Assembly: GCF_023715565.1 (NCBI RefSeq) | Contig: NZ_JAMBOJ010000044.1 | Location: 1-39,345 of the forward strand | Source: Cytobacillus firmus | GTDB taxonomy: Bacteria; Bacillota; Bacilli; Bacillales; Cytobacillaceae | Length of the DNA: 39,345 nucleotides | Direction: 5' to 3' | Made by a program: the position numbers and the translations under genes | In this document: piece by piece, positions 17,917 to 28,087 of the stretch | How positions within the stretch are numbered: the first letter of the stretch is position 1 | Layout: every line of letters starts with the position of its first letter | The notes under the pieces: generated by a model | Database searches by the model: none | What the model saw: only the letters and a program-made list of their open reading frames with translations | Told to the model about the DNA's origin: nothing

Positions 17917-18106
17917 GTTGATTGCAGTGAGAGGATGCTCAGCGAACCACAGGGCGGGCGGTGAGCCTCCTCGACGCTACGAGTCTGTGGGGTCTCACCT
18001 GTCCCGCTACTCCCGTAGGACGTTGAATAAGCTACCTTGAGTAAACACCGCACGAAGAAAATGCGAATGCATTTTCGAGGATCTCGCACCTTCCACTACA
18101 ATCAAC
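17917..18106 (-). mobile_element. MITE-like dispersed element with terminal inverted repeats
   Basis: About 190 bp bounded by GTTGATTGCAGTG (17917) and CACTACAATCAAC (ending 18106), an inverted pair with one mismatch. The interior holds GGCGGTGAGCCTCCTCG and GTGGGGTCTCACCTGTCCCG, which I recall as a very common Bacillus non-coding repeat, plus a perfect 8-bp hairpin (18057-18076). It encodes no transposase; a short frame across it is a by-product. The rest of the 409-bp gap shows nothing else apart from the parB terminator. Confidence 0.75.
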
Positions 18107-18201
18107 TCAGTAAATATAATATAAATAGCAACAAACTTTGCGAAAACAGCCAAAATTAACATGAAAGGACTGAGCCTTCAATCCCTTACTATAAAAACCT
18201 G

Positions 18202-18230
18202 TAAAAAAATAAACCATCATTAAGATGGCT
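18202..18230 (-). terminator. parB terminator
   Basis: Minus-strand GCCATC pairs with GATGGT, followed by TTATTTTTTT. It starts at the parB stop codon. Confidence 0.7.
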
Positions 18231-19075
18231 TACTGATGTGTTTCTAAAAGCTCCATAATGCGTTCCAAATCTTCTTTTGAGAAAAATTCAATCTCAATTT
18301 TCCCTTTGTTTTTGGTCTGTTTAATATGGACGGTCGTCCCGAATCGTTCCCTGAGGGAGGATTCGCGTTCCTTAATGAAGATATCCTTCTTGACTGCCGG
18401 CTTTTTCGTTTCACGTGAAACATCGTTCAGCTGCTGAATCAGCTGTTCAAGCTGACGGACATTTAAGCCGTCTTTAACTGTTTTTTCAACAAGCGCCTTC
18501 AGCTTTTCTTTTTTTCGCAGTCCCAATAGCGCCCTTCCGTGTCCCATGGAAATTTTGCCTTCTGAAATCAATTCTTGTATTGTCGGAGGAAGGGATAGCA
18601 ACCTGATATGATTTGCAATATGAGGCCTGCTTTTTCCCAGGCGCTTGGCCAATTCCTCTTGTGTCACCTTGAGCTTCTCCATCAGCAGCTGGTAGGCAGC
18701 CGCCTCTTCAATCGGAGTCAGGTCTTCACGCTGCAGATTTTCAAGCACAGCGAGCTCCATCATCTGCTGTTCAGTCAGTTCCCTTACAACAACAGGAACT
18801 TTCTCCAGGCTGGCTTCTTTAGCTGCCCGGTAGCGGCGCTCTCCGACAACAATTTCATAGCCCTTGATGCTTTTGCGGACGATGATCGGCTGCAGAATTC
18901 CATGTTCAAGGATGGATTGCTTCAATTCCTCGATAGCTTCCTTTTCAAACACCTTGCGCGGCTGATATGGGTTTGGACGAATGTCCTTTATTTTTACTTC
19001 CTGTACGGTTTCTTCACTTTCGGTTTCAGCATTATTGAAAAAAGCATTCAGACCTTTTCCCAGACCTTTAGCCAT
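18230..19075 (-). CDS. parB: Chromosome partitioning protein ParB (Spo0J)
   Basis: A 281-residue CTP-dependent clamp that loads at parS, spreads, and with ParA organises the origin region and loads SMC. The N-terminal domain holds GERRYRAAKEA (CTP-binding motif) and ENLQREDLTPIEEA; the helix-turn-helix is near LAKRLGKSRPHIANHIRLL, with GHGRALLGL after it; the C-terminus dimerises. The ATG overlaps the end of parA by 8 bp. The gene contains its own parS site, as B. subtilis spo0J does. Confidence 0.97.
   Translation of the reverse strand: MAKGLGKGLNAFFNNAETESEETVQEVKIKDIRPNPYQPRKVFEKEAIEELKQSILEHGILQPIIVRKSIKGYEIVVGERRYRAAKEASLEKVPVVVRELTEQQMMELAVLENLQREDLTPIEEAAAYQLLMEKLKVTQEELAKRLGKSRPHIANHIRLLSLPPTIQELISEGKISMGHGRALLGLRKKEKLKALVEKTVKDGLNVRQLEQLIQQLNDVSRETKKPAVKKDIFIKERESSLRERFGTTVHIKQTKNKGKIEIEFFSKEDLERIMELLETHQ
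18407..18422. promoter_or_regulatory. parS site inside parB
   Basis: CGTTTCACGTGAAACA matches the 16-bp parS consensus TGTTNCACGTGAAACA at 15 positions (first base C for T). The centre CACGTG is palindromic. It is a ParB nucleation site at the origin. Confidence 0.92.
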
Positions 19076-19829
19076 TTGAAACCACTTCCTTTGCCAGTTC
19101 TAAATATACTTCAGCTCCGCGTGACTTCGGATCATAAGTAATGATAGGTTCTCCATGGCTCGGAGCCTCTCCCAGCCGCACATTGCGGGGGATGATTGTT
19201 TTATAGACTTTATCCTGAAAATATTTTTTCACTTCTTCAATGACCTGAATGCCGAGATTTGTCCGGGCATCCAACATCGTCAGCAGAACGCCTTCGATTT
19301 TCAAATCATGGTTCAGATGCTTCTGCACAAGGCGGACCGTATTCAGAAGCTGGCTCAGCCCTTCAAGTGCATAGTACTCGCACTGCACGGGTATGATTAC
19401 GGCATCTGAAGCGGTAAGGGAATTAATTGTCAGTAATCCGAGGGAAGGAGGACAGTCGATAATCACATAATCAAAGTTTCCTTTAACTTCCTCAAGGGCC
19501 CTCTTTAATCTGACTTCCCGTGAGATCGTCGGCACCAGTTCAATTTCTGCACCTGCCAGCTGAATGGTTGCCGGGATGGCGTATAAGTTCTCTACCGAAG
19601 TAGGTTTAATAACCTTTGATGCTTCCACATCATCCACGAGGACGTCATAAATGCAATGATCGACATCCGCTTTTTCAATGCCGATTCCGCTTGTGGCATT
19701 GCCCTGCGGATCAATGTCGACCAGCAGCACTTTCTTGCCTATGTATGCCAGGCATGCGCCAAGATTGACGGAAGAGGTCGTTTTGCCGACTCCGCCTTTC
19801 TGGTTCGCAACGGCTATAATCTTTCCCAC
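19068..19829 (-). CDS. parA: Chromosome partitioning ATPase ParA (Soj)
   Basis: A 253-residue Walker-type ATPase that works with ParB in segregation and, by B. subtilis precedent, modulates DnaA. The deviant Walker A NQKGGVGKTTSSVNLG is near residue 10, and DIDPQGNATSG and VIIDCPPSLGLL are intact. The GTG start at 19829 has AGGTGA 5 bp upstream and gives the family N-terminus MGKIIAV. An ATG six codons earlier lacks a ribosome site. Confidence 0.97.
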   Translation of the reverse strand: MGKIIAVANQKGGVGKTTSSVNLGACLAYIGKKVLLVDIDPQGNATSGIGIEKADVDHCIYDVLVDDVEASKVIKPTSVENLYAIPATIQLAGAEIELVPTISREVRLKRALEEVKGNFDYVIIDCPPSLGLLTINSLTASDAVIIPVQCEYYALEGLSQLLNTVRLVQKHLNHDLKIEGVLLTMLDARTNLGIQVIEEVKKYFQDKVYKTIIPRNVRLGEAPSHGEPIITYDPKSRGAEVYLELAKEVVSNG

Positions 19830-19983
19830 AGTGTCACCTGCTTTCATCTATCAATATTCCAATCTATCTATCTGCGAATTCATTCGTTTCGTTAAATCAC
19901 GTAGTCTATTTTATCACGAAAAACAGGACAGAATTATTTTTTTGTAAAAAATAAGAAGATTCTAATAGTCTTTTTATCGTCCT

Positions 19984-20034
19984 TCAAAAAAAACGCGAGA
20001 AATAAAACAGGGAGCCCCCGCTTTATTTCTCGCG
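19984..20034 (-). terminator. noc terminator
   Basis: A 13-bp perfect stem, CGCGAGAAATAAA (19994-20006) with TTTATTTCTCGCG (20022-20034), followed on the minus strand by a run of T's. It separates noc from parA. Confidence 0.9.
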
Positions 20035-20042
20035 TGAAAGAA

Positions 20043-20924
20043 TTACTTCTTTTTAGGTATCTTGATCGTAATTTGATAAAATTCATCAAATTCTTCTTCT
20101 TCGGAATCGAGATTAATGCCGCTGTCAGAAACCATGGATAGAGATTGCCTGATGGTATTGACCGCAATTCTCATATCCTTGCTGAAAGCCTTCCGTTTCG
20201 GCTTCGGCTTCGGATTTTTCTGTTCGAGAATTTTGACAACCCGGTCTTCCGTCTGCTTCACATTGAGATTCTTTTCCACAATCTCCTGCATCAGGGCGAC
20301 CTGCTTCTCCGGGTCCTTCAGCGGGATGAGTGAACGGGCATGCCGCTCTGTAATTAATTTGTTTAACAAGGCTTCCTGGACAGGCTGCGGCAATTTCAGC
20401 AGCCGAAGCTTGTTGGCAACGGTTGACTGGCCTTTTCCAAGGCGCTGTGCCAATGCCTCCTGTGTCAGGCTATGCAGCTCTAAAAGTTTTCCGTAGGCAA
20501 CAGCTTCTTCAATCGGGGATAATTCTTCCCTTTGAAGATTTTCAATTAAAGCTACTGAAGCCGTTTCGGTATCGCTGAGATTTTTGACAATAGCCGGAGC
20601 TTCTTCCCAGCCCAGTTTTTTCATGGCCCGGTATCTGCGCTCACCGGCTATGATTTCAAACTGGCCATCCTCAAATTCCCGTACGACGATTGGCTGGATG
20701 ATTCCATGTGTATGGATCGTCCGGGAAAGCTCTTCTATTTTTTCATCATCAAATACCGTTCTTGGCTGGAAACGGTTGGGGACGATTTGATCAATAGGAA
20801 TTTTCTTAACTTCTTCTCTGTCGCTTAAGTCTTCAATATCCAGCTGTTCTTCTGCTGGCTTTTCCGCTGTCACTTGTTCTCCCTTTTCGCCTAGGCCAAA
20901 AAAGCGTGAGAAAGAATGCTTCAT
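20043..20924 (-). CDS. noc: Nucleoid occlusion protein Noc
   Basis: A 293-residue ParB paralogue that binds Noc sites, coats the membrane and blocks Z-ring assembly over the chromosome. The N-terminal amphipathic stretch [11 protein letters not shown] is the known membrane-targeting helix and separates it from Par[12 protein letters not shown] (CTP pocket), [14 protein letters not shown] and the helix-turn-helix [20 protein letters not shown] are present. The ATG at 20924 is chosen over the GTG one codon before it. Confidence 0.97.
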   Translation of the reverse strand: MKHSFSRFFGLGEKGEQVTAEKPAEEQLDIEDLSDREEVKKIPIDQIVPNRFQPRTVFDDEKIEELSRTIHTHGIIQPIVVREFEDGQFEIIAGERRYRAMKKLGWEEAPAIVKNLSDTETASVALIENLQREELSPIEEAVAYGKLLELHSLTQEALAQRLGKGQSTVANKLRLLKLPQPVQEALLNKLITERHARSLIPLKDPEKQVALMQEIVEKNLNVKQTEDRVVKILEQKNPKPKPKRKAFSKDMRIAVNTIRQSLSMVSDSGINLDSEEEEFDEFYQITIKIPKKK

Positions 20925-21064
20925 CACCCTGCACCACCTTTACGAAACTCCCTATTACATATTCTCTATCATCATGACAAATCCTGCTGGACAGGAGCAA
21001 TATTAATATCTGGAAAAATCGAAACGTTTACACCATTATGTCATACAATGACCAATTGCGCACC

Positions 21065-21781
21065 CTATTCAATTGGTGTTTTATTGGGTGTCCCCGGCTT
21101 CCGCGGGTACTTTTTAGGAGTGTTCTTTTCTTTTTTTATGATTAATATATTGCGCTCACTTTCTTCCTCAGGGAGGGTGAACGTGTGAGAATCCACAAGT
21201 CTTCCGCCCAGAACCGAAACGGCTTTTTTGCCGGCATCCAGTTCTTCCTGTGCACTGGCACCCTTCATGGCCACAAATGTGCCTCCTGTTTTAGCCAGAG
21301 GCAGACACAGCTCGCTTAAAACGGATAATCTGGCAACAGCTCTTGCTGTCACCACATCAAAAGACTCACGGTATTCCTTGTTCTGACCAAAGGTTTCTGC
21401 ACGGTCATGGATAAAGCGGACATTCTCAAGCTCCAGCTTTTTCGCCAAATGCTCAAGAAAACCGATGCGTTTATTAAGCGAGTCAACGATCGTAATATGT
21501 AATCCCGGAAAAGCAATTTTAATCGGTATGCTCGGGAAGCCTGCTCCTGCACCGACATCACAGACCTTTAGCGGCTGACTGAAGTCAAAGTAAAAAGCTG
21601 CGCTTATGGAGTCATAGAAGTGCTTTAAATACACATCTTCCTTTTCCGTAATGGCTGTTAAATTCATTTTTTCATTCCACTCCACCAATGTGGAATAGTA
21701 GGTGTCATATTGCTGCAATTGCTGTGGCGAAAGGGCAATCCCCTTCGCCGCAAGCATTTCAGTAAATTGTTCGGTATTCAT
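21065..21781 (-). CDS. rsmG: 16S rRNA (guanine-N7) methyltransferase RsmG (GidB)
   Basis: A 238-residue SAM-dependent enzyme that methylates G527 (E. coli numbering) of 16S rRNA. Loss is known to give low-level streptomycin resistance. The SAM motif [17 protein letters not shown] is near residue 73, and [15 protein letters not shown] is the conserved central motif. The ATG follows GGAAAGGA. It lies 43 bp after mnmG, likely in one transcript. Confidence 0.97.
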   Translation of the reverse strand: MNTEQFTEMLAAKGIALSPQQLQQYDTYYSTLVEWNEKMNLTAITEKEDVYLKHFYDSISAAFYFDFSQPLKVCDVGAGAGFPSIPIKIAFPGLHITIVDSLNKRIGFLEHLAKKLELENVRFIHDRAETFGQNKEYRESFDVVTARAVARLSVLSELCLPLAKTGGTFVAMKGASAQEELDAGKKAVSVLGGRLVDSHTFTLPEEESERNILIIKKEKNTPKKYPRKPGTPNKTPIE

Positions 21782-21824
21782 TTAGTAATCCTTTCCGTTC
21801 TCTGACATAATCGGATTTTCCTCT

Positions 21825-23714
21825 TTATTCAGCTGAAACTCGTGCAATTCTCCCCTGTTCTAAATAGACAAGCAAAATGGAGATATCTGCAGGATTAACT
21901 CCGGAAATTCGCGAAGCCTGTGCGAGAGACAGCGGCCTTACTTCCTTCAGCTTTTGTCTTGCTTCGGAAGCCAGTCCGTTAATATCATTATAATCGATGT
22001 TTTCAGGGATCTTTTTGTTTTCCATTTTCTTAAGACGCTCTACCTGCTGAAGGGACTTTTCAATATAGCCTTCATATTTGATCTGGATCTCCACCTGCTC
22101 GGTTACATCGGGATCAAGCACAGTTTCAGCCGGAGCCAGCTGTCCGATATGCTCATATGTCATTTCCGGACGCTTCAGCAGATCTGAGGCACGGATGCCG
22201 TCTTTCAGCTCGCTTCCGCCCTGGCTTTTGATCAGCTCTTGAACGTCAGAAGTAGGCTTGATGAAGATGCTGTTAAGACGTGCTTTCTCGTCTTCAATCG
22301 CCTGTTTTTTCAGCTGGAACCTTTCATACCGTTCTTCACTGATCAGACCAACTTTACGGCCAAGCTCTGTTAAACGCAGGTCGGCATTATCATGGCGAAG
22401 CAACAGACGGTATTCCGCTCTTGAAGTCAGTAGACGGTAAGGCTCGTTCGTTCCTTTGGTTACAAGGTCATCAATCAGGACGCCAATATAAGCATCTGAA
22501 CGGCTCAAAATAACTTCTTCCTTATCCAGCGATTTCAATCCGGCATTCATGCCTGCCATTAAACCTTGTCCGGCAGCTTCTTCATAACCGGACGTCCCGT
22601 TAATCTGGCCGGCCGTGTATAGATTTCTCACCTTTTTAGTTTCCAATGTCGGCCATAATTGCGTTGGAACGATGGAATCATATTCAATCGCATAGCCGGC
22701 ACGCATCATCTGCACCTTTTCAAGTCCAGGGATCGTTCTGAGAATCTGCTGCTGCACATCCTCAGGCAAGCTTGTTGAAAGCCCCTGCACATATACTTCC
22801 TGAGTATTGCGGCCTTCAGGCTCAAGGAAAATCTGATGGCGCGGCTTATCGTTAAAGCGGACAACCTTGTCTTCAATGGACGGGCAATAGCGCGGTCCAG
22901 TTCCTTTGATCATGCCAGAGTACATTGGCGAGCGATGAAGATTATTGTCGATCAATGTATGGGTTTCTTCATTGGTATATGTCAGCCAGCATGGGAGCTG
23001 ATCTGTAATATACTTGGTTGTTTCATAGGAAAAAGCTCTTGGCACATCATCGCCAGGCTGAATTTCCGTTTTGCTGTAATCAATGGTGTGGCTGTTGACG
23101 CGCGGCGGTGTTCCCGTTTTAAATCGGACCAGATCAAAGCCAAGCTCCTGCAGATGCTCTGAGAGCTTAATGGATGGCTGCTGGTTATTAGGGCCGCTTG
23201 AGTACTTCAGTTCACCAAGAATGATTTCCCCTCTTAAGAAGGTTCCGGTCGTAATGACGACCGCTTTTGAATGATACACAGCACCTGTCTGGGTGACAAC
23301 GCCCCTGCATTCTCCATCTTCAACAATCAGCTGTTCAACCATTCCCTGAATAAGCGTCAGGTTCTGTTCATTTTCCAGTGTTTTTTTCATTTCATGCTGA
23401 TAGGTGAACTTATCGGCCTGTGCTCTTAATGCACGGACGGCAGGCCCTTTTCCTGTGTTCAGCATACGCATCTGAATATGGGTTTTATCAATATTCTTGC
23501 CCATTTCTCCGCCAAGGGCATCGATTTCCCTTACGACGATTCCTTTTGCAGGTCCCCCGACTGACGGGTTGCACGGCATAAAGGCTACCATATCCAGGTT
23601 GATTGTAATCATTAATGTCTTTGCGCCGAGGCGGGCCGAAGCAAGGCCTGCTTCCACACCCGCGTGTCCGGCTCCGACTACTATGACATCATAATTTCCA
23701 GCTTCATATGTCAT
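21825..23714 (-). CDS. mnmG: tRNA uridine-34 carboxymethylaminomethylation enzyme MnmG (GidA)
   Basis: A 629-residue FAD enzyme that with MnmE modifies the wobble uridine of several tRNAs. The FAD fold [12 protein letters not shown] is at the N-terminus, and [10 protein letters not shown], the GTFLRG segment and the C-terminal [13 protein letters not shown] helical domain are all present. The ATG at 23714 has AAAGGAGG upstream; an upstream in-frame start would place that site inside the gene. It follows mnmE by 86 bp. Confidence 0.97.
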   Translation of the reverse strand: MTYEAGNYDVIVVGAGHAGVEAGLASARLGAKTLMITINLDMVAFMPCNPSVGGPAKGIVVREIDALGGEMGKNIDKTHIQMRMLNTGKGPAVRALRAQADKFTYQHEMKKTLENEQNLTLIQGMVEQLIVEDGECRGVVTQTGAVYHSKAVVITTGTFLRGEIILGELKYSSGPNNQQPSIKLSEHLQELGFDLVRFKTGTPPRVNSHTIDYSKTEIQPGDDVPRAFSYETTKYITDQLPCWLTYTNEETHTLIDNNLHRSPMYSGMIKGTGPRYCPSIEDKVVRFNDKPRHQIFLEPEGRNTQEVYVQGLSTSLPEDVQQQILRTIPGLEKVQMMRAGYAIEYDSIVPTQLWPTLETKKVRNLYTAGQINGTSGYEEAAGQGLMAGMNAGLKSLDKEEVILSRSDAYIGVLIDDLVTKGTNEPYRLLTSRAEYRLLLRHDNADLRLTELGRKVGLISEERYERFQLKKQAIEDEKARLNSIFIKPTSDVQELIKSQGGSELKDGIRASDLLKRPEMTYEHIGQLAPAETVLDPDVTEQVEIQIKYEGYIEKSLQQVERLKKMENKKIPENIDYNDINGLASEARQKLKEVRPLSLAQASRISGVNPADISILLVYLEQGRIARVSAE

Positions 23715-23800
23715 GATGCGGCCTCCTTTGCTGCAATCAGACAAGCTACATCCCCCAATTAAACAGAGGCTGAACCGGCCGATTGCAAAAGTTAAAAAAT

Positions 23801-25186
23801 CTATTTTCCTAAGCAGAACTGCGAGAATAACTGGTCAATCAGGCTTTCATGGACGCTGTCGCCAATAATCTCACCGAGCAGCTCCCATGTTCTTGTCAAA
23901 TCAATCTGCACAATATCAATCGGTGTTCCCATTTCAACACCCTGCATCGCTTCATCAATGGCATTTTGCGCCTGGTTCAATAGAGCAATATGGCGGGTGT
24001 TGGATACATACGTCATATCCCCGGCTTCGATAGAGCCTGCAAAGAATAAAGAGGCAATGGCTTCCTCAAGATCATCGACTCCCTGGTCCTCCAATAATGA
24101 GGTTGTCACCAGTTTATGATGCTTCGAAAGCTCGCGGACGCGATTCATGTCGATTTTTTGATCAAGATCGGTTTTATTGACAATCACAATGACATCCATG
24201 CCTTCGACCGCTTTAAATATATTTTCATCCTCAGACGTTAATTCATCCGAGTAATTGAGCACAAGCAAAATTAAATCTGCTTCCTTTAATACCTGCCTCG
24301 ATTTCTCAACACCAATCCGCTCAACAATATCTTCCGTTTCGCGAATGCCGGCAGTATCCACCAGACGAAGGGGCACTCCTCTTACATTCACATATTCTTC
24401 AATAACATCACGGGTGGTGCCCGGTATATCCGTCACAATTGCTTTATTTTCGTGAACAAGACTATTCAGTAAGGAAGATTTCCCGACGTTTGGCCGTCCG
24501 ACGATGACTGTAGAAAGCCCTTCACGCAGTATTTTCCCCTGCTGTGAGGTCTGAAGGAGCTTTTCGATTTCTTTTTTTACATATGAAGCCTTCTCCATCA
24601 GCATGTGATGAGTCATTTCCTCGACATCATCGTATTCCGGGTAGTCAATATTAACTTCCACGTGAGCCAGGATCTCCAGAATTTCCTGCCGAAGCTTCTG
24701 AATAAGCTTTGACAGCCTTCCTTCCATCTGGCCAAGTGCCACGTTCATAGCACGGTCCGTCTTGGCGCGAATCAGATCCATGACCGCTTCTGCCTGTGAT
24801 AAATCAATCCGTCCGTTCAAGAAAGCGCGCTTTGTAAATTCACCCGGCTCAGCAAGCCTAGCACCATTATTCAGCAAAAGCTGAAGCACGCGATTCACGG
24901 AAACCAATCCGCCATGGCAATTGATTTCGATGACATCTTCCTTCGTAAAGGTTTTTGGACCCTTCATAGCTGAAACCATCACTTCTTCAGCAATCTCTTC
25001 AGTTTTCGGGTCAATAATATGTCCATAATGAATGGTATGGGACGCCACATTCTTCAGCCGCTTGCCTCCTACCCCTCTGAATAGAAGGTCCGCAATGTCA
25101 AATGCCTGATCCCCGCTCAGCCGTACAATGGCAATAGCTCCTTCTCCCATCGGCGTAGATATCGCAGCGATTGTATCGAATTCCAA
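23801..25186 (-). CDS. mnmE: tRNA modification GTPase MnmE (TrmE)
   Basis: A 461-residue GTPase, partner of MnmG. The N-terminal tetrahydrofolate-binding domain starts [20 protein letters not shown]. The G domain has [26 protein letters not shown] and NKTD, and the C-terminal FCLGK motif is intact. The TTG start is chosen because AGAGAGGTGA lies 5 bp upstream and it gives the B. subtilis-like N-terminus. An ATG 11 codons earlier has no ribosome site. The 339 bp upstream holds a DnaA-box cluster. Confidence 0.96.
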   Translation of the reverse strand: MEFDTIAAISTPMGEGAIAIVRLSGDQAFDIADLLFRGVGGKRLKNVASHTIHYGHIIDPKTEEIAEEVMVSAMKGPKTFTKEDVIEINCHGGLVSVNRVLQLLLNNGARLAEPGEFTKRAFLNGRIDLSQAEAVMDLIRAKTDRAMNVALGQMEGRLSKLIQKLRQEILEILAHVEVNIDYPEYDDVEEMTHHMLMEKASYVKKEIEKLLQTSQQGKILREGLSTVIVGRPNVGKSSLLNSLVHENKAIVTDIPGTTRDVIEEYVNVRGVPLRLVDTAGIRETEDIVERIGVEKSRQVLKEADLILLVLNYSDELTSEDENIFKAVEGMDVIVIVNKTDLDQKIDMNRVRELSKHHKLVTTSLLEDQGVDDLEEAIASLFFAGSIEAGDMTYVSNTRHIALLNQAQNAIDEAMQGVEMGTPIDIVQIDLTRTWELLGEIIGDSVHESLIDQLFSQFCLGK

Positions 25187-25337
25187 TTCATTCACCTCTC
25201 TTTTCTTTCTTGCTTCCATCTATATAAAAAATGAATCCTGCTTTCGATTCCCCAAATTAATAGAATAGCACAAGGCTTTTTTTTAGAAAAGCATATCAGC
25301 CCGCATTTACGGCTTGTCCATCCGTTCAACATGTTAC

Positions 25338-25431
25338 TTATCAACATCCCGCTTCATGTCAGCGAGCAAAAAAATTATCCACACGTCTCATAATTAATAT
25401 GCTCTATTTTAACTTATCCACATGTGAATAA
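25338..25431. promoter_or_regulatory. DnaA-box cluster between mnmE and jag
   Basis: Two perfect boxes TTATCCACA (25375-25383, 25414-25422) and two one-mismatch boxes (TTATCAACA 25338-25346; TGTGAATAA 25423-25431) lie within 94 bp. The gap also holds the jag terminator. No gene is visible in it. Confidence 0.8.
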
Positions 25432-25483
25432 CAATAAAACCAATTGAGATTTAATAATTTGCGGAGCTTTGACAAAGAACGAC

Positions 25484-25516
25484 AAAAAAATCCCAATCCG
25501 GAATGGATTGGGATTT
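25484..25516 (-). terminator. jag terminator
   Basis: Minus-strand AATCCCAATCC pairs perfectly with GGATTGGGATT (plus 25489-25499 and 25505-25515), then a T-run, 10 bp after jag. Confidence 0.92.
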
Positions 25517-25525
25517 TGCAAAACA

Positions 25526-26152
25526 TTATCTGGTTTTAGCTGGTGAAATGACAATATGGCGGTGCGGGTCATTGCCATCAGAATAGGTTTTGATTCGCTT
25601 ATTATTTACGAGAGCGGTATGGATCACTTTGCGTTCATAGGAAGGCATAGGTTCCAGCGCAATTTCTTTTCCCGTCTTCAAAGCTTTTTGAGCAAGCCTT
25701 TCAGCCAGTTGAATCAGGGTATCCTGGCGTCTTTTCCGGTAATCCTCTGCATCGACCACCACATTTAAGTACTGCTCGGCATAGCGGTTGATAACCAGCT
25801 GTGTCAAATACTGGAGTGAATTGAGCGTTTGCCCTCTTTTTCCGATTAAAAGAGCAATCTTTTCGCCGGATAAGATAAATTGAACATTCTTTCCTTCACG
25901 TAATGTTTCAATTTCGATGGGCACGCCCATTTTTGCACTGACATCTTTAAGGAATTTTTCAGCTTCCTCAATCGGATCAGGCTTTTTCACAGCTTTCACC
26001 ACGGCCGGCCGGGATCCAAAAATCCCGAAAACGCCTTTTTTACCTTCATCAACAATAGTAATCTCTAAGCGGTCTTCTGTTGTGTTTAATTGAGCTAAAG
26101 CTGACTCTACTGCTTCCTTGACGGTCTGTCCTGTAGCAGTTACTTGTTTCAC
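25526..26152 (-). CDS. jag: RNA-binding protein Jag (KhpB)
   Basis: A 208-residue protein with a Jag-N domain (about 1-50, containing KKGVFGIFG), a type-II KH domain with the [14 protein letters not shown] loop (about 103-116) and a C-terminal R3H domain with ERKVIH. By family knowledge it binds RNA and affects cell division and elongation. The GTG start overlaps the spoIIIJ stop (GTGA), with GGAGGAG upstream. Confidence 0.95.
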   Translation of the reverse strand: MKQVTATGQTVKEAVESALAQLNTTEDRLEITIVDEGKKGVFGIFGSRPAVVKAVKKPDPIEEAEKFLKDVSAKMGVPIEIETLREGKNVQFILSGEKIALLIGKRGQTLNSLQYLTQLVINRYAEQYLNVVVDAEDYRKRRQDTLIQLAERLAQKALKTGKEIALEPMPSYERKVIHTALVNNKRIKTYSDGNDPHRHIVISPAKTR

Positions 26153-26934
26153 TTTTTGGCTCCTCCTGCATTTCCGGCCGCTGCAGCTTTCAGGTCCGGA
26201 CCTTTAATGAAATACGTTTGAATGATCATGAAGATATTACCCACTACCCAGTATAAAGAAAGAGCTGCCGGGAAGTTAATGGCAAAAACAACGATCATGA
26301 TCGGCATAAGATAAAGCATCATTTTCATTTGTGCAGCCATTTGCCCTGTCTGCTGAGTGCCGGCCATCATCATTTTCTGCTGAATGAACGTTGTCACACC
26401 CGCAATTAAAGGCAATAGGTATATTGGATCCGGAGAACCAAGGTCAAACCAAAGGAAATTATGGTTTGCAATTTCGCGCGTACGTGTAATCGCATGGTAG
26501 AAACCGATCAGGATCGGCATTTGAATCACTAGCGGGAAACATCCTGCTAGCGGATTAACGCCGTGCTTTTGAAATAAAGCCATTGTTTCCTGCTGCAGCT
26601 TCTGCTGGGTTTTCTGGTCTTTCGAGCTGTATTTTTCACGAAGCTTCTGCATTTCTGGCTGAATCGCCTGCATCGCTTTTGAACTTCTCGTTTGTTTAAT
26701 CATTAATGGCAGGATAACCAGACGGATAAGGATCGTCACAATAATGATCGATAGTCCATAGCTGCCGCCTGCAAATTCCGCTACCTTAATAATAAACAGC
26801 GAAAGCGGGTAGACAATATACTCGTTCCAAAAGCCTTTGCTTTCAGACGTAATCGGCTGGTTAATTTCTGTACAGCCCGATAAAAGGGCCATCACAAACA
26901 CTAAACCGATTAGTAGGAATATTCGTTTCTTCAA
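26149..26934 (-). CDS. spoIIIJ: Membrane protein insertase SpoIIIJ (YidC/OxaA family)
   Basis: A 261-residue insertase, needed in B. subtilis for sporulation as well as general membrane protein insertion. A lipoprotein signal peptide ends at the lipobox LSGC (Cys21). Five membrane segments follow, with the conserved arginine of [12 protein letters not shown] in the hydrophilic groove and the cytoplasmic helical hairpin [16 protein letters not shown]. The start is TTG with AAGGAGG 9 bp upstream. It is coupled to jag and follows rnpA. Confidence 0.96.
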   Translation of the reverse strand: MKKRIFLLIGLVFVMALLSGCTEINQPITSESKGFWNEYIVYPLSLFIIKVAEFAGGSYGLSIIIVTILIRLVILPLMIKQTRSSKAMQAIQPEMQKLREKYSSKDQKTQQKLQQETMALFQKHGVNPLAGCFPLVIQMPILIGFYHAITRTREIANHNFLWFDLGSPDPIYLLPLIAGVTTFIQQKMMMAGTQQTGQMAAQMKMMLYLMPIMIVVFAINFPAALSLYWVVGNIFMIIQTYFIKGPDLKAAAAGNAGGAKK

Positions 26935-27072
26935 CCGTTTTTTCCTCCTTAATTGCTCCTGATATTATTATGGATTTCATTTGCTCATCCCCCGGCCAGA
27001 GGGACACGCTCATATGTATCTTATTTTAACATCTTTTAAAATGAAGTGCTTCATAATAAAGATAGATAACAA

Positions 27073-27441
27073 TTATTTGTTTTTAGTATTTCCAAGTCCC
27101 GGTTTATTCAAAACCCGCGAAATCTTCAATACATGGATCAGACTCTTTTTCACTTCATGAAAATCCATTTCTGCCACCGGTTTCCTTGCAATGACGATCA
27201 GATCATATTGTGGCTTTACTTCTTCCTCCAGTTCTAAAAATGCCTGGCGGATATACCTTTTGATCTGGTTTCTCATAACGGCATTGCCAATTTTTTTGCT
27301 GACAGAAAGCCCGATGCGAAAATGATTCTGCTCCTCTTTTCTCAAGATGTAAACGACAAATTGGCGGTTGGCGAATGACTTTCCCTTTTTAAAGGCCTCT
27401 TGAAATTCTTTATTCTTTTTTACACGGAACTCTTTTTTCAT
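27073..27441 (-). CDS. rnpA: Ribonuclease P protein component
   Basis: A 122-residue basic protein that assists the RNase P RNA in removing tRNA 5' leaders. It starts [23 protein letters not shown], with the signature [14 protein letters not shown] near residue 55. The ATG follows AGGTGATGAC. It is separated from rpmH by 140 bp that contain a terminator-like hairpin and a dispersed repeat, so much of its expression may depend on read-through. Confidence 0.97.
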   Translation of the reverse strand: MKKEFRVKKNKEFQEAFKKGKSFANRQFVVYILRKEEQNHFRIGLSVSKKIGNAVMRNQIKRYIRQAFLELEEEVKPQYDLIVIARKPVAEMDFHEVKKSLIHVLKISRVLNKPGLGNTKNK

Positions 27442-27456
27442 GTCATCACCTACTCA

Positions 27457-27522
27457 GAAAAGCGCAAGCGCCTAGGGTCACCCCCTGCATCTTCTTGAGG
27501 GGGCTGGCGCTGGAGCTAGACA
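27457..27522. repeat. Dispersed Bacillus-type repeat between rpmH and rnpA
   Basis: The plus strand starts AAAAGCGCAAGCGCC and ends GGCGCTGGAGCTAGACA. Outer arms AGCGCC/GGCGCT and inner CCCCCT/AGGGGG fold into one compound hairpin. I recall the TGTCTAGCTCCAGCGCC...GGCGCTTGCGCTTTTCT form as a frequent Bacillus intergenic repeat. Confidence 0.7.
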
Positions 27523-27552
27523 TTATCTAATTTGGACATTTATCTTTACATG

Positions 27553-27581
27553 GAAAAAAAGACCACTGACGTTTCAGTGGC
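27553..27581 (-). terminator. Terminator-like hairpin after rpmH
   Basis: CCACTGA (27563-27569) pairs with TCAGTGG (27574-27580), followed on the minus strand by T's. It begins at the rpmH stop and may act as an attenuator before rnpA. Confidence 0.75.
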
Positions 27582-27716
27582 CTAAGCAGATAATACTTTT
27601 CTTCCTTTGCGGCGGCGGCGAGCTAGAACGTTACGTCCTGTCGGAGAGCTCATGCGGCTGCGGAAACCATGTACCTTGCTTCTTTTACGCTTGTTTGGTT
27701 GATAAGTTCTTTTCAT
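27582..27716 (-). CDS. rpmH: 50S ribosomal protein L34
   Basis: A 44-residue, arginine-rich protein, [19 protein letters not shown]... ending [10 protein letters not shown], the full length of bacterial L34. The ATG follows GGGAGGTG. A consensus promoter precedes it, as expected for the first gene left of the origin. Confidence 0.98.
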   Translation of the reverse strand: MKRTYQPNKRKRSKVHGFRSRMSSPTGRNVLARRRRKGRKVLSA

Positions 27717-27761
27717 ATATGACACCTCCCTGAGGAATTGCTGTTAAAGACAGTCTTTCTA

Positions 27762-27791
27762 ATTATATAGATGTAACTAGAAAATTGTCAA
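27762..27791 (-). promoter_or_regulatory. rpmH sigma-A promoter
   Basis: Perfect minus-strand TTGACA (27786-27791), 18-bp spacer, perfect TATAAT (27762-27767), about 45 bp before rpmH. Confidence 0.88.
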
Positions 27792-28087
27792 CTATGCATA
27801 TAAGTCAATCTGCCTTCAATGGCAAAGAATTAGTAGTTTGAACCTGGCTTCCTCTCATTGCTTCTCTTTTTCTTTTTTACAAATCTGAAAGAACCCACTC
27901 AGAAAGTTTACCTTCTTTTTGCCTGAATGTCATCCTAAAATTTCATTTTTCCACGTTTTTCTCATTTCTCCATTGTAAAAGTTTGTCTTGGAGACTGCAA
28001 ATTTCCCCTGACACGGGTATGATCCGTCCAACAAAAATGGCAGTAACATTACAAGTCCAGTGGAATAGAATCCCCCAAATAAAGGGC

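Noticed and set aside
17826..18089. 87-codon frame across the MITE-like element
   Set aside because: It is fully explained by the repeat; translations of this element recur as spurious proteins in Bacillus annotations.
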